From the NCBI GenBank assembly GCA_013396915.1, contig VWZL01000579.1, positions 558,001 through 622,000 on the forward strand: a DNA stretch of 64,000 bases. The letters run 5' to 3'. The notes under the pieces were generated by a model. That model did not search any database. It was given only the letters and a program-made list of their open reading frames with translations, and was not told the DNA's origin. The stretch is from Stercorarius parasiticus (lineage: Eukaryota; Chordata; Aves; Charadriiformes; Stercorariidae). Position 1 is the stretch's first letter, and each line of letters starts with the position of its first letter. Both the position numbers and the translations under genes were made by a program. Below, one piece after another: positions 49,043 through 63,313 of this stretch.

Positions 49043-51965
49043 GGTAGGTTTGTGAGACCTGAAAAATGATACAGAATAATTTACTAGCAACTTTCATAAT
49101 TTTTCAAAGACCAATAATTAATATCTATGTTACAGTTTCCATTTCATGCCATCATGTGTCTTGGAGGTAAGCTAGCCAGAGAGCAATCTAGTTGAAGCAA
49201 TGATCTGGATCATTGCATGCTAGCTGTCACCTTGATACGCAATAAAATACAGAAAACCAGGAAGGATTTATTTTGAATTCATTTGGCAGTACTGTAGGAT
49301 TTGCTGCAAGGAAAAATATCTAGGAGGTTCTGTAATTTCTTAAATCTTTGAAGAGATTAAATGGATAATTTAGAAAAAGTTCTTAGAAACACTTAAGAAG
49401 AAAAATATTTTACTCATTACAGTAACTTCTTTTTTTCTAGATCATTCTTTTAGTCTCTTAACGTATCTTCAAGCAAACATGGCCTGCCAAATATTTTAAT
49501 CAGACTACTTCTGATCTGTAATCTCTCTGATATGGATCATATCTTAATAAATCATTTCAGTCTAGAGGAACCTTTAGGAGCAAACTTCAGCATTTGCAGA
49601 TGGAGTATACAGTACTGAAGGAGTGGCCTTCAACAAAGAAAACAACAGTGACTTAAGAGGCTCAAAGCCACACAGACAGACTCTTCCCATCCAAGAACTG
49701 GAATAATGAAAAAGAGCAGCCCTCGTGGCAATATTATTTGCTAGTGAACAGATCCAAGCTCTGTGCAATTCCTGACGTGGCAGTAAATGCAAGAAGTGAT
49801 AGTGTCTTACTTACAGGAAAAAAAAACTGAAAAAATTAGTATTAAATATGATTAGAAAACACTAAAGAACCTAAAAGCTTTGCTTTAGATACCATCACCA
49901 TTCATTATTGATTGCACAGGGAACTCACATGAGGAGCTTGGTAGGAAGGTTTTATAATCTGATTCCCAAGGAATTGCAACAAAAGGCCAAGAAAACGGTT
50001 TGAAATAATGAAATAAAGCAAGTTATCATCAGTAACATTGCATGGACATTGAGCAATAGTATTTACAGACCATGAAACAGTGGATATTTAGGGGTGTTTT
50101 GGTAAATATTTTACTGACTCATTTCTTAAGGGCATTTCTGTTAGAAGGAGCTCTTGAAAAGGAGACAGTAGACATGTTTTAGAAGAGCATGCAAAGGTAG
50201 TTGCAATAGAGGTACAGAAACAGAGATTAATGAACAAGGTTAATGAAACTTTAGATATCATCAGTTGTTTATCCAAATGTGTGCAGTTTACTTTGGTTTA
50301 GAAATTAGGCTTACAAGAACATGTAGTATCTGTCAAGCCAGACGTAACCACTGAACTCTCTCACTGCTCCTCCTCTTTTCCTGTATTTGAATGCTAGGCT
50401 GTACATAAATACAAAACTATTACTACATTTTTACAAATCTTGGGAAAAAATGTCTCCCGGTTTGGGGAAATCCTTTTATTATCTGGACGCATTTACACAG
50501 CATTGCTGAAAGCATGAATATGCTACTCATACTTTATGCTGCTGCCACTTGTCTCACAGAAAGGACTGAAACCAGCCTTGTACACCGCCTTAACTCCTGT
50601 GAAGTAAACGTGGGTTACACAAAAAATTTCTTTCCCACCACTGAGAAAGAATGCCCTACCAGTTGCACAGTACATGAAACCAGAACAAAATGCTTTGGAA
50701 GAGGAAGCGACGGTTACAGCATAACTATTTGACGCTGCAGGGGTAAGAAGGCATAATTAAACTTGTTCACAGCACCTGGGTGGAACACCATATTCTTATC
50801 ACTTATTCCATGTAACAGAACTCAGCCAATTGATCTTTATTTGGATATGTAACTTCGACAACCTCCGGGTCATTAAAGCGTTTCCCCTTTCTATCTACCA
50901 TTATGCAGACTGAGGACTGCAAAGTTTTATGAAGTTCTTGGAAAGGGGTTTTCCTCACAAGTTTTAAAAACAGCCGAAGTATTTTGTTTTCAAAGCAGGC
51001 GCAGTGAACTTTCTTGAGAGATTTTGTCTGCTTTCAAGTATTGTGGCTTTTTTTTCTGCAAGGTGACACTAGTAGGATTAGTTTCTGGAAAAACACCTGA
51101 AAACGCTGTGAATACATAATATGAAGTAGGTAACATGGAGGAAACTCGGGAGATTCAGCTGCACACAGAATTCTGCACCACTTTGCAGACTTTGCTAAAT
51201 TACAACTAGCAACTAGAGATGGAGGTCTGTATGGTTTCTATTTATGGTTGTCCAAAACCACACTGGAAGATAAAAGACACAGCTGTGAGGTACAGTGGGA
51301 TGGGGTTTCAGAAAAATAACTCCACTTTCATATCTCATTTGGGTCATGCTTACACAACAGGAACAAACGGTTTGTAATTGAATCAGCTGAACTGGACTTG
51401 TATAAACAAGACCTGCTGAAGTTTAAATTTTGTCCTATAATTTCCAATATTCAGGTGCAGCTTTTTCTAAGAATTTCCTATTCCTGGGAATAATGAATCT
51501 TTCATAAGGCCTCTGGTGAACTGTGAACATATAATAGGAAATTAGGTGATTGAAATTAATTCCCATGTCCAGTCGGGCACTTAACTAGCTTGGTTTCAAA
51601 TGCTGAATTGTCTATTAAATGTGCTAAAGGTAAGCTACTCTAAACACTAATTAAACTATTTGTAAATTGTTCTAGGATGTTTTAACGTGTTTATATGCCT
51701 TGTTCACAAATGTTTCCAGGATTTTAAGTGGTTTAATTTAATATCCCCAGTAAAGACTAAGCCTAAAGGTAATACATGTTGATGTGATCAAAGTCTCTCT
51801 CTTCCTGAATGAATATACAACTCAGTGCAATATAACTAACACAATGAAATCAGTTCTGTCAAGCGATATAGGCCAACAAATCACAAACCCAGGTGGTCTA
51901 CAGGTAGAAGACCCAGCCATTCTTCTCAATATCATCTCACACTTCTGACTAGAATTTTCAAAACT

Positions 51966-51980
51966 AAAAAAAAAAAAAAA
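51966..51980. repeat. poly(A) run, 15 bp
   Basis: Fifteen consecutive As with no recognisable element attached. Confidence 0.9.
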
Positions 51981-52684
51981 TTCCTAATCCCCCTTTTGCC
52001 CAAATAAAAACGAGTCAAAATAAGAGGATGACATGAATGCAGTCATCCATCTGTCATTAACACACCTACCAAACTGTCTAAGCAGAATCTCACTTCATAT
52101 GAAGTCTCTGCTTTTTTTCTCGTCCACAGTAGCATTATTAATGTTAAGTATTATGGATTGATTTTTCCACACAAACTAGAAAGTAAACGTCAAAAGTATT
52201 TCAATATTTAAAGTAAACAGTCTCAGTACCTATATTAATATAATCTAGGCTATATTCTCTCAGGTTTCCCTGGAAAAAAAATATGCATATCTAAACTCCT
52301 GGGGGCAAGGAAGAGGTGGAGGTTGGACAACTGTTGGAAACAGACTTTGCCCTACAGGTAAGAAGAGGAAGAGTGAGGGTGTATCCCAGAGGCTTTTTCC
52401 ATTTCCTGTCACCAATATAGGAAAGGACAAGAATTAAGACTATTCCTTTCTGCTGCTGGCTTACTTTGGATATTCACGGGTGTTTCACTGCTTCAGCCTA
52501 GGGCTCAGTGAGAGCTTTCTCACCCAAGAGTCTGTATAAGTTATTACCAGCAACACCACAACAAGGTAAATCAGCAGCAGCAACATGGTTCTTTCAGCAG
52601 TGCAGGAGAGAAACTACGGAAAAGAATCTCATTCTTTTCCAAAACGTCAGAAAATGTCAAGCCATCTGTCCATCCATAGTGGGG

Positions 52685-52700
52685 AAAAAAAAAAAAAAAA
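52685..52700. repeat. poly(A) run, 16 bp
   Basis: Sixteen consecutive As after GGGG, with no recognisable element attached. Confidence 0.9.
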
Positions 52701-55108
52701 TTCTATGTGGGCCATAAATGGCAATTTTTTTCCCTAATAGAATAAGCAGGGCATTTCCTAAATTGAAACATTTCTGACAGCATCACAGTTGATAATGCTG
52801 CGTTTTAAAAATGAGACCATGAAAACTGTCTGTGGACATTGCTGAGAACTGTCCTGCAAAAGGCCCACGTCTATGTTAGCAACCTCTCTTAGCCTGTGGA
52901 AGTGGGTGGCTGTGTGCAACCTGCCTATTGGGATGGTCTCTGGGATGCCCTGTCTCCAGGGAATGATCTAATGGGTCACAGGCAGAGATGACCATGTCCC
53001 AGGCACTGGGAACATTCCCAGGCACAGCGTAACTAATTACTGGTACTTATGCAACACTAACGTCTTTTTAAACTACCATACAATACCTTCCTCTTTCAGA
53101 AGGTAGTCACAAATGACCAGCAACCCTCTGTTATTAACAAGTGGTGTTTACAAAGAAAATGACAGGTGTCTTCTCTGTTGAGCCCAGGGACAAGGTGCAG
53201 TTTTTTTGGGGGTACCTGAGAAGCAGGTACATCTCCACATCATCAAAATGGACAGACACCCTAGAATGGACTCCCTATATAGCATCTTATAATTTTGTGT
53301 TATAGGGCTCTGTGGTAACAATCCTTATAAATTTTCAAGCTCTAACACACACACATGCATTACAAACAGTCTCTCACTAGCTAGATTTGCATTCATTGTT
53401 ACTCCTTAACCTGAAACCTCAGGTTTAAATAACTGCCAGCTGATATTATCAATGTTTAGCTTATGAGTCACCCAGCCAGCATGAGGGGCCAAGGAAGAAA
53501 ACAGCACCTTTACAAACATGTCCTAATTTTTCTGCTGCCATGGGGAGCAGGAGAAGCAGGGAGAGGGCACAGGAAGGATTTGCAGCCTGAACCAAAATAT
53601 ATGTCCTATGCCAGGGTTATACCTGTTAGGCACATGTAAATTCATAAATCAGGTCATAAAGAGAACAGCAGGAAAACAGCTCTGGGACATTAGACCTAAT
53701 GTTTCAGTATAGCTTCAAGTTTCAGCAAGAAACTTTCTGCTAACTTGCTTCCGATTTAAATTTGCTCATTCACATAAACACCAGATTTCTTTAAGTATTT
53801 ATTTTTTCTTCAGTAAGGCTCCAGAAATTTGAAAAGAGGGAAGGGAGAGAGAAATCACTGCTCTGGATTTGGCTTTACACAAAGTGAGGTCATCTAAAAA
53901 GGAACTGTCTGCGCTCCCATACACACGTGCTAAGGACAGTTTTGCTAAAAATCAGCAGAGCAATCCACTTACGGAGAAGCACAGAATCAAGTTGCTCTCA
54001 TGAGTCTTTCTCTTCTCATCAAAATTCTGCATTGTCCTGGAGCCCAGCGGACTCAGCCTTGCTGGGTGCTGAGCAGCTTAGCAAGCTGCTGGCTCCAACA
54101 AAAGCAGCGGAGAGCAAGATGCAATTGCCAGCCTCACTCAGATTGTACAGATATGCAATATCCCCAGACTGGAATCATCTGGGATGCATTAGGCTGGGAA
54201 ACCTCTCATCTCTGCTAGCATACCTGCTTTTTATTCAGTGCGAGTGTCGTTGCAAGAGTTATAAGTTAGACTGCACTGATAAAATTGTCTATCAGAATCT
54301 GGGTTGGTCACTCTTATCTCAATACTAAAATTAAATATTTCTATGAACATTAGCCTTGACTTTTGTTGCACAAAGTAAATCAAAAACTGTTTGTTTTGTT
54401 TAAACTGGTGGATTGCAGATATCAGAATAGAACATAAGGAGGGGAATGGAAAGTTTTGCAGTGTGACACTAGGTGATTCATTATGTTTTATCTGTGCTGC
54501 AAAATCATTTTCAAGGGTATCATACTCTCTGTAAATTATTATAGCTTCTAAACCTGATCACAACTTCAACAGTAACAGACCAAAACCAGCACGCAAATAC
54601 TGACTTCATGTCTTCTGTTCAGATCCTGCTAGCAATTATTCAAGTACAAGCATATTTAAATTTCGAGTGTTTTTCTTATCTGCATCCTCTATTCAAAGGT
54701 GTGGACCCTTACTGACACTTTTGTGGTGTCTGGTTAAGGTTCAGAGCTTCAGTCTGAGAACAACAAGGTGACAGCTCCTTTCCAGTACTGTAATTTCCAG
54801 TACTTCCTTGCTTCAGCCAAATCAAAAAACATAGGCAGTACTGCGTTACTCAGGCTTTTGCCATGGACAAAAAGCAGCCCCAGAAAGTTGTCTGGGCTCC
54901 CTGTGTGGTCAGATGGAGTAGGCAGGCCCTTCCCAGGGGCACTTATTTCCACCATCACCACCCCCACCTCCCCACATTAACACAGGTGGGATGAATTGCC
55001 CTCCAGACATGCTTATTTAGCCTCGCTGACTATAAACAGGGCTTAAGCAACTAGATGCGTTGCTCAAGATAGGCAAGATGAATCTGTTACTGGAACCTAA
55101 GCCTCAAG

Positions 55109-55127
55109 AAAAAAAAAAAAAAAAAAA
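55109..55127. repeat. poly(A) run, 19 bp
   Basis: Nineteen consecutive As, the longest homopolymer in the window. Nothing upstream is recognisable as a SINE or processed copy. Confidence 0.9.
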
Positions 55128-57134
55128 TAATGTCCAGTAAGAATGTGGGTGCCTTTTCCTTTAAAAGCAGTAGCGCTACCCTGCTGATGTCTCAGACTAG
55201 GATCATGTGGCCACCGGGAACTCTGGAACTCCCCTGGCTTCCAGCTATTTCTGGTGCAGGTCTTGGTGTTGATTTTTGACCTTTTGGAGACCTCTTTGTG
55301 TAAGGTAACACTGCTTGCGCTCTCTCTCTCCCAAAAATGCAGAGCAGATTGAGCAAAGGAGGAAAGTGAAAGCAATAGCAGCATTCCATCAGACAGAGAA
55401 AGAGTTAAAGATATGAAGATCAGGAAAGCTGACTTTCTTTAGGAACTCCTACAGTTTCAGTCACTTATTAAAAAAGGATTTATATTTCTGAAGAAAGGAT
55501 CTGTACTTCCTCCCTCTTCTGAAGTTATACATTTCTCTGCCAGACTGTGATGAAAAGGACCCTCCCTTGCCCATCACAAGCCAACACTGAAGTCATCCTG
55601 TTATTCTTTTTCACCTTGCACACATGTTGAGGCTTCTCTGTGGAAGTCTTGCTGAGACACACATCCCTTATTGTCTCCTGTTCCTCTTTGCTCATGAGAC
55701 CTTTTTTTAATCCCAGATTTCTTCTGCACATCATGCAAGCAAGAACATTTCCAGGATTTCAATCAAGGGGGATCCATACATGTAGACAATGCTGTTTTCT
55801 AACTGCGCGTGAAATTAAAACCAGAAGTCATTTCTATGAAGAGGGTATTGTAAAGAGCTCTTGCTAGGAGGTCTTTCTCACCTCTTGTTTGAAAGCTCAC
55901 CTGCTGAACCTAACTACAACAGATCAAAGCAGTGAGGTCGGGAAGACAGGCCCCTTTCGCACCACAGCAGGGTTTGGTAGGTGGCTGCTTGTGGCAGGTG
56001 GATGTGGAACCAGACACAGGGTGATCTGGCTGCAGGAAACCCCTCTCCCACCTGTATCATTAGAGAAAGGCCCAGCATCACTCACAGTACTTCTCCTTGT
56101 CGGAACTGCAAAAAGCAGAGGCTACCTCTGCTCTCTATTTTAGGTAGTGCTCATCCCTGAGGTTGAACTTCAGGACATAGTTAGGGATTGTCTAGATATT
56201 TTACCTGCTGGTATGCATTCTGGGCTGATCTGTACGTGTCAAGGCACTGAAGGGCATACATGGCTGCAGAGGGACTCCAGCAGCCACCTCCCCTTGCCTG
56301 ACCAGGTCGCTTCCATGTATCCACTCTGTCCTCCCAGTGAAGAAAAGGTCTTTCATAAATGGGCATCACCATCATTTGCTGGAGGAGGTAGAACCTGGGC
56401 AACCTGAACTCTGCACAGCGAAAACAAGAGAACTGCAGGCTTCAGACCACTCCCAAGATCAGTTCAGATACGATGCAGGTGTAGCCACAGGCTTTCCTTG
56501 TGGGAAGGAGATAAAATTGGATAGCTGTATGTTATGTATCTTTGGGGTTGTTAGAATGATGAGAATAACGTGAGGCAAGATTAAGAGGTGTATTAGGCTG
56601 TCTGACAGATCTTTTCCACTTGTCAGGAAGAGTTTCCCACTGAGCTCATGGGAGGTGCACAGCCCCTGTGAGGACTCCATACAGAGGCTGGAATTTGCAG
56701 CCACAAATGGCCCTGTTTTTCTGTGCAAGGCTGAACTATCAGGGAAGGTATCAGTGCAGCCTGTTGCTACTGATACTGTAAGCAGAAGACAGGAACAGTA
56801 GATCTTTTGTTTATCATCTCTCTGCAGTGTACAGCCCCTTTGTGAATAAGCCACCTTTCTGCAGCTCTTATATAGTGCAATGCAACATTTTCAGGTCAGC
56901 TCAGCTAAACTGAATCTGCAATCACCTGGTATCAGTGAGTTAAAATAGCGCTGATAAGAAAAATGTTGGTACAAGAAAATTCTGAGGAGCACAGCGCAAG
57001 GATAAGTTAAACCAGAGAGGACACGTTCTTTCTAATAAATGCAAGTTACTTTTGGCTGGTCTATGTATCTCAGATTTGCCACTGGTGCTATGGGAATCCT
57101 TGTATTGCCTCATCACAGCTCTCACGTGAAGCTG

Positions 57135-57215
57135 TGCTTACTCACGCTTGCAAAGCACTTCAGAGAGAGCAGGGTCTGTAAAACCATAAAGGATACTTCA
57201 TTACCATTATTATTT
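57135..57215 (+). repeat. possible ancient SINE/L2 tail, plus strand
   Basis: CTTGCAAAGCACTTCAGAGAGAGCAGG, followed by a gap and then CATTACCATTATTATTT, resembles the amniote tail 'gtaaagcgctttgagatcct…gtattattatt'. It is short and eroded and could be chance. Confidence 0.3.
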
Positions 57216-57559
57216 GACCACAGCAACGGGGAAATATGCTTTAAAAATGCTTCAGTTCATTACTATCTTTTAGTAGCTGTAAGTTTAGCTTAGAACCTAA
57301 AAGCAAAAACCAGCAAGCTGCAAGGTAGCAGCTTCAGACTTCATATACCTCAACATAGGCCTATTTTTTTGCCTCCCCATAGCTGGTGCTTATTTTTAAT
57401 ACTGTCTTTAATCCAAAGGTAACAAGTAGATGCAGAGGTAAAGTAAATGCAAATGAATCTGGGACTCACCCTAAAACATCTGTCTCCCAAAATGTTACCC
57501 TCTGGCCCACATCCCAAGTTGCTATCCTTCTGCATAAGCTTTTGGGGTCTCATTAACGC

Positions 57560-57885
57560 ACCGGGCAAGTCTACACAGCAAAAAGCTGTTAGAGATCCTG
57601 AGGTAGCTTGAGGAAACTGGCTTGTCTACATGGTACATTGCAATGCCATGCACGGAGGCTAGCCTAGATCCCAGAGGCAATATAGCTGTGTCTGTATAGC
57701 AAAGCATGCACGCTAATTAGCCCTGCCCCTGAGGATGCTGCAGGAATGGAGCTAATTAGGTATGCTGAGAGGCACCCCTGTTAATTAGCCCAAGGAGAAC
57801 ACAACACCGCTAACAGAGCTTCCGATCACGGCATTAGCTCAGGGATCTCTATAGCGTACTTGGCTGTGTAGCATAGCTGAGCCCA
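57560..57885. mobile_element. probable remnant of a palindromic non-autonomous DNA transposon
   Basis: CTACACAGC at 57571-57579 recurs as its reverse complement GCTGTGTAG at 57863-57871. Between them are related phrases: TTGTCTACATGGTACATTGCAATGC and TAGCTGTGTCTGTATAGC. The palindrome GCTAATTAGC (57712-57721) and two more AATTAG motifs lie between them. Reptile genomes carry abundant palindromic elements built from 'gtctacactgcaattaaa'-type ends, and this block looks like an eroded relative. No transposase is present and no target-site duplication was found. It could also be several unrelated short repeats. Confidence 0.4.
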
Positions 57886-60800
57886 CAGGCTCTTTTGAGC
57901 ATCATCCTAAGAAGCTAAACATCTTCTTTCAGTCCAGTCTCAGCATCTGACCCAGCTTTTGCAAGTATTTGGAGTTGGGTTTTTTCTCGATGGTAGGAAA
58001 ATTAAGTAAATAGATTCAAAAGAATGATGAAAAAAGGCAGTATAAACCACACTACAATAATCTAGTATTATTAAATTCAGCTACAGGTAGCGACATGCCT
58101 GTAGGGAAGCACTGGATATTCCTAACCCATCTTGATAAAAGGCATGCTTTGGCTAGTGGTGCGTGTTTTGCAAGCAGTGTATCTCTAAAGGTACTGTTAA
58201 CTCAAGCCAACTCAGCCATAAATACAGACTATGGTATATTAAGTTGTAATCATGCAAAGATTTTCCATTACATGTTCAGGGCTGGATGAAATCATTTAAG
58301 CATAGGCCCACACCTAGGAAAGACGGAGTTCCTGAGAGAGCAGTTTTGTCCCCTTCCTTCTCCCCTGGTTACACCACGTGGGAGAACGGGGCTGTTCTGG
58401 CAGGTCCTTCTGCCTCCTCAATCCATCAGACCCCCGGCTCAACAGCATCACTGTCCGTAGCCCTGCACAGCGTACATAAGGCTCTCCCCACCGCTGCTGC
58501 TATCCAGCCTGGCTGCCAATGCTAAGCAACGGACGCAGTTATTCCTCTAACTTCCACAGGTTGCTATACAACAACACAGGGGTAAATAACAGTCTGTCTC
58601 CCCTGCAGGCAGCACAGATACGAGGATGGTGATGAGACTACTGTTAAGGAGTGCCAACCACCAAATCATAGGTACGCATAAAAACACTAAGTTAATACCT
58701 TCCAAAAAGAAAATGTGCAGGCTTCATGTCACTCCAGGAGGTTGGTTTTTTTATGGTCCTTGTTTTTGAAAAACAGATCACAGTGATTTCCAATTATCTT
58801 CCAGGCACGTGCATAATAGCACCCAGTTCTTTCCCATACATTTCAGAAAACCGTTTTTGCATATGGGTAACTCCTGAATAGGACCTAAGCCCTTAAGTCC
58901 TGGCCTGAGTTCTCTGTCACACTGCAAAAAAAATGCACAGTGAAACTTTAAATTGGCCTCAAGAGCTTCTAACATGGAGCTGCTGGAACATTTGAGACAA
59001 CCAAAATTTTAAAAAGGGCCTATTATGAAATGATAAATACAGGAAAAATCAGAGGTTTCTTCTGGAATTAATGTGGTTCCAGTAGACATAATACTTAGGC
59101 TTCTGTTAAAGATGGCTACATTTTAGGTGTATAAAAGCAAAAAATTCATCTTATCTTTTAGGCTTCCAAGAATTTACTGTTTAGGATATGGATGTTTCAG
59201 GCAGAAGGGGGTAATATATCTTAAAATTAAAGCTCAGTATTTAATCTTCACTTCATATCCTTTAGAAAAAAAAAATCTGAAAAGTATGGTTTCTGTTTAT
59301 GTAGCTTTATGATACTTGTCAAAATAATATAGTGTGCTATAGCATTTACTAGCGCAAACTGGGATATCTCACGCAACCTTGACTTTACAACAGGGGTTCT
59401 GGATGTATACCAGACGCACAAAATAGTCATTAACTTGATATGATATGAGAAAGGTGTTGAAGTGAATAACTTATATAGTAGTAATAGTGGTTCTGTCTAT
59501 GGACATTTTATCTTGCTCTTGAACGGCAAAAAAATACTTTAACATGCCTTGTCTCCAGGCAAGTTTAGAGTGACCTAGAGACTTCTCGGTTTCAGAGTTT
59601 GAAATCTGCCCCTCCATTTATACTTGGCCAGTGCTGAGACCAAAGCTGTGATACATCACATCATCTCAGAGACCTAAAAAATAGAAGAGACTGAAATTCT
59701 AGGCAGGAACATCTCCTGACTCTTTAAAGCCGATACTCTATGCCAAATAACAAAAATACCCCATCTCCGCTTCCAACTGTATAAATAGCTCAGATTTTCA
59801 TATTTACTGCCAGAGCTTGGCTAATACTTTTCAGTTTGTCTGTCCAGTTTTACGTCTACCAATAACTATTTTCTCCTCTTCTATCTATTCAAAACAAAAC
59901 TTGAAGCACAAAGGTTATCAACTTCCAAAACCTCTTGTGCATAGACAGACCCATAAGGTCTCTGTCAATGAATGGCAGCTCATCATTCATTCTCATTATA
60001 CTGGTACATAAATCTTCTGAGTGACCAGGGAAACGGGAAGCTTGCTACCCTCATAACATTCCTCACGTGCCTGCTGAAGGCGTTATGTCTATACATTGCC
60101 TGCGATTCCCAGAAACACAGAGTTAAGAATAATTCAAGATACGTAACAAGGAATAGGAGGGAAGGATGACCTGCATGTAAACTTTGTCAAAAAGTCCTCA
60201 AAACTAATTGCTTGTTGTGGTTAGAAAAATAAGAAAAAAAACTATGAAGGTTATCAGTCCTATTTCTCAAAGGTTGACTGGCCTGAGTATAGTTTTGCCT
60301 GCCATCCCCCCAAAAATAAAAAAAAAATAAAAATGTGGTTAACATTAGAGATGAGGCTCATAGTTTTATTCAATTTGGAAGCCTTAAGAATTTTCTAATC
60401 GAGGTGGCTACATGGACAACAGCTTCACATTTCTTGAGTTACCCCTGCACTGACCTCTTCCAACAGTCCACAGAAATGAGAGGTCCAACAGAAAACAGGC
60501 TAACTGCCACAGAGATACAAAGTCATCTGTGAGACAGAAAGGCTAAGCGTGTGAGTGGCAGTGTGTCCAGGGTGCGAACATGGCATTTCCCAAAAACAGC
60601 ACGCTCCAGATCTGCCTGACGTGTCCATACAGATATAGCCCATTTCTTTTGTACAAAGGAAGAGCTTCCATTTCATATAAAAAAAAAAAATAAACATCCG
60701 TCTGCCCTCCAAACTCTTAGAATTATAAATAGTTTGAATGACAAATACTTCTGTCACAGCATTCAGGATACCTTCAAAAGTTATCCCTAGCACTGTATGT

Positions 60801-63313
60801 GATTAACCACCGCCTGGCAGAGTTCACCCTTATAAATATATTCTGGATAAACCTGTTGGTTTGAGAAAGAATTTGTGTGTCTGTGTCTAAAGGAAGACGA
60901 GAAGAAGCAGGAAGGTAGGTCATGTCAGTCACTTGTACACTTTTCAAGCTGACTGGTATAGCTTGATATCTGCGCTTTGACAGTAATAAGAGCATTAAAT
61001 TCCTAAATGTTGTGTACTACGTTGCTCAACAGGTTTTATCACAGAAAAACTCAGTAGTCTTGATGAATGAAGTTTCATACAGGATAATGTTTAAAGAAAA
61101 AATATTTAGACATTATTTGCATAGATTGCATTAAGTTGCTTGTTTCCCACCCCTCCCAAGCATCTCAGTACCTTAGAAATAAATAATAGTCAGAGAGTTA
61201 TTAAAATAAAATTTAAAAAAAACCAAAAACCCAAAAACCTGAAGTCAATCTCAAACCACAAGACAAAGCAAACAGTACCATAGTCTATTCTCAGACCTCC
61301 TCAAAGTTAATCATATTTTAGTTGTCAAACAACCATGCACCTCCCAGCTGCATTTTTTCCTGAAATTCTGCTGTGGTGCCTTCCACAGACACATTAAATT
61401 ATTTCCTTTTCAATATGTTTTTAAAAAAAAAAAAAAGCAAAAATCAAACCACCCTAAAGTCACATGTGTTTCTCTTTAAGAAAAAGGGTCTCCCCAGTTC
61501 AACTTAATAAGGAGAATAGTCCTCTGTTAATGAGGTCATGCTGTGATTTCAAAAGTACCTAGATTAGGAAAGCAGTAGTATTGGTAGCAATATCATTGTC
61601 ACACAAGGTAGAAATATTCCTTCTAACCCTTTTTTAATTCCAGCCTTCCTAGGACAGTGTTTCAACCTGTACAAACCAGATTCTTTGCTAAATTTATAAC
61701 TATGTTGAGAAACACATCACTTCAGAGAAGCACAAGGAAAGCTGTGTGAAATACTAAGGTTTAAATGTTCTTTCAAAAATATTTGTTGTCATTCTAACCC
61801 AACGGGAAGAAAAAGGGAGATGAAAGGTTTGCAATAGCAGATTGCCTCTGTTGGTAGAGCCTGAATACGGGGTTTTGCCTGGTTTATTTTAAGTCCGAGC
61901 AGCTAGCAGCTGGAGCATGTCCCACATGCTAACACTTGGAATTCCCCCGGGAGAAGGTTTGTTTCAAATGTAACATCAGCCCTCCAAAGTTTAGGTACTC
62001 CATCATTGCCTCAAGTCTCAACGATAATGCACCTATTCTGAACGACTGAACCTCCTCGCCAGCTTCATATGAACTGGTTTTGATTTAAATGCAATCTATT
62101 AACAATATCTGCTTGCACACACATACACACTCCAGCCAGATACTGAACAGACGCTGTCTTGCAGACTTACACAGCAGCTGTGACAACAACTGATGTCACC
62201 TCCTTTGCAGAAATTTCCACAAGTGTCTTCCAAGGGCCAGGTTAAACGAGATAGAGCTTATCAGTTTCTTTAGAGTGCTCTGGATGAGACCAGTCCATGT
62301 GACCCCCTTCCCAGCCGTGGGGGTGTGGTATGTCACAGCTCCCCTATCAGCTGGCACATGGCAGTGGGAGATATGAGACAGCAGAAAAGTAGTAGTAACA
62401 ACCCGGACTGCCGAAGACGGAACAAATAACGCTGAGTAACTTCAGTGTGCATACACTTACTTTCTGAAAACAGGTGGAGGGTTTTCAGCCCTGACTTCTG
62501 CTTGCACATCCCACTCGGCACAGATGGGTGGTAATGTTGGCAGCTACGCGTTGGAAAGGCTATGGTTCGTTAGCGTCATATTAACCACTTTAGCAGTGAG
62601 TTGCAATGCTTTTCTTTTTTTTTTTTTTCTCTTCCTAAAGTTTTCCCCTCTTTTGGGTATTCCATGAATAAAAAAGAAATTACTAGCAGGGATATTTTTC
62701 CAAAAGCAATTCCTTAAGATAAATCCCCAGCCTCTAGTTTTCATGTTAGAAATATTAGACCATTACAGAAGATACCCTCCTCAGTTTTACTGCTGAAAAT
62801 ACCCAATGTTTCTGGTTTCCTTCACTGCCTTTAGTTATGATTAAATGATCAGCTGCAAAGAGTTAATTTTTAAGCTTTCACAATGACTAATTTTATTCAA
62901 AATATTAACTAGCCAATAACATATTAACAAAAGCATATATTTCAACATTTGCAAAACATCTCATTTAACGCTTCATCCTTGCTAGGACAAAAAGGCACCT
63001 TACTCACAGCAATTTAAAAACATACCCATAGTATTGAGCATTGCATTTAGACAGCGTGCAATTTTCACCCCAGGGCTCTCCCAGTTCCTCTACATGGGCC
63101 TGTTGGTACAGAGAACAGCCTTAAACTCTTACCTCCAGCTAGTTATCATATTTTAGTTAACACATGTTGGTAATGTACCTTTTTTCTTTGTGAACATACC
63201 CCATTAATTCCTGAATTTATATGCACTTACCCCTCCTGTCACCATTCTTCTGGGCTTCATTCATAGTTTCCCCACAATAAACATTTCCAATATTAAAAAG
63301 CTGGAAATATGCT
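57886..63313. other. A+T-rich DNA, no gene recognised
   Basis: No named repeat and no credible frame (all under 100 codons). Short A- and T-runs occur near 60310, 61423 and 62615. The section 61870-62110 is complex and free of simple repeats, and could be conserved noncoding sequence, but this is untested. Confidence 0.55.

Larger units (their letters stand above)
48706..57134. other. A+T-rich DNA, no gene recognised
   Basis: Contains the 49.0-kb hairpin and three poly(A) runs listed separately. Frames of 133 codons (53927-54328, plus) and 131 codons (56459-56854, minus) have no recognised domain. The section 51400-51780 is repeat-free, with AT-rich words such as CTAATTAAAC and GTGATTGAAATTAATT. 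Confidence 0.55.
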
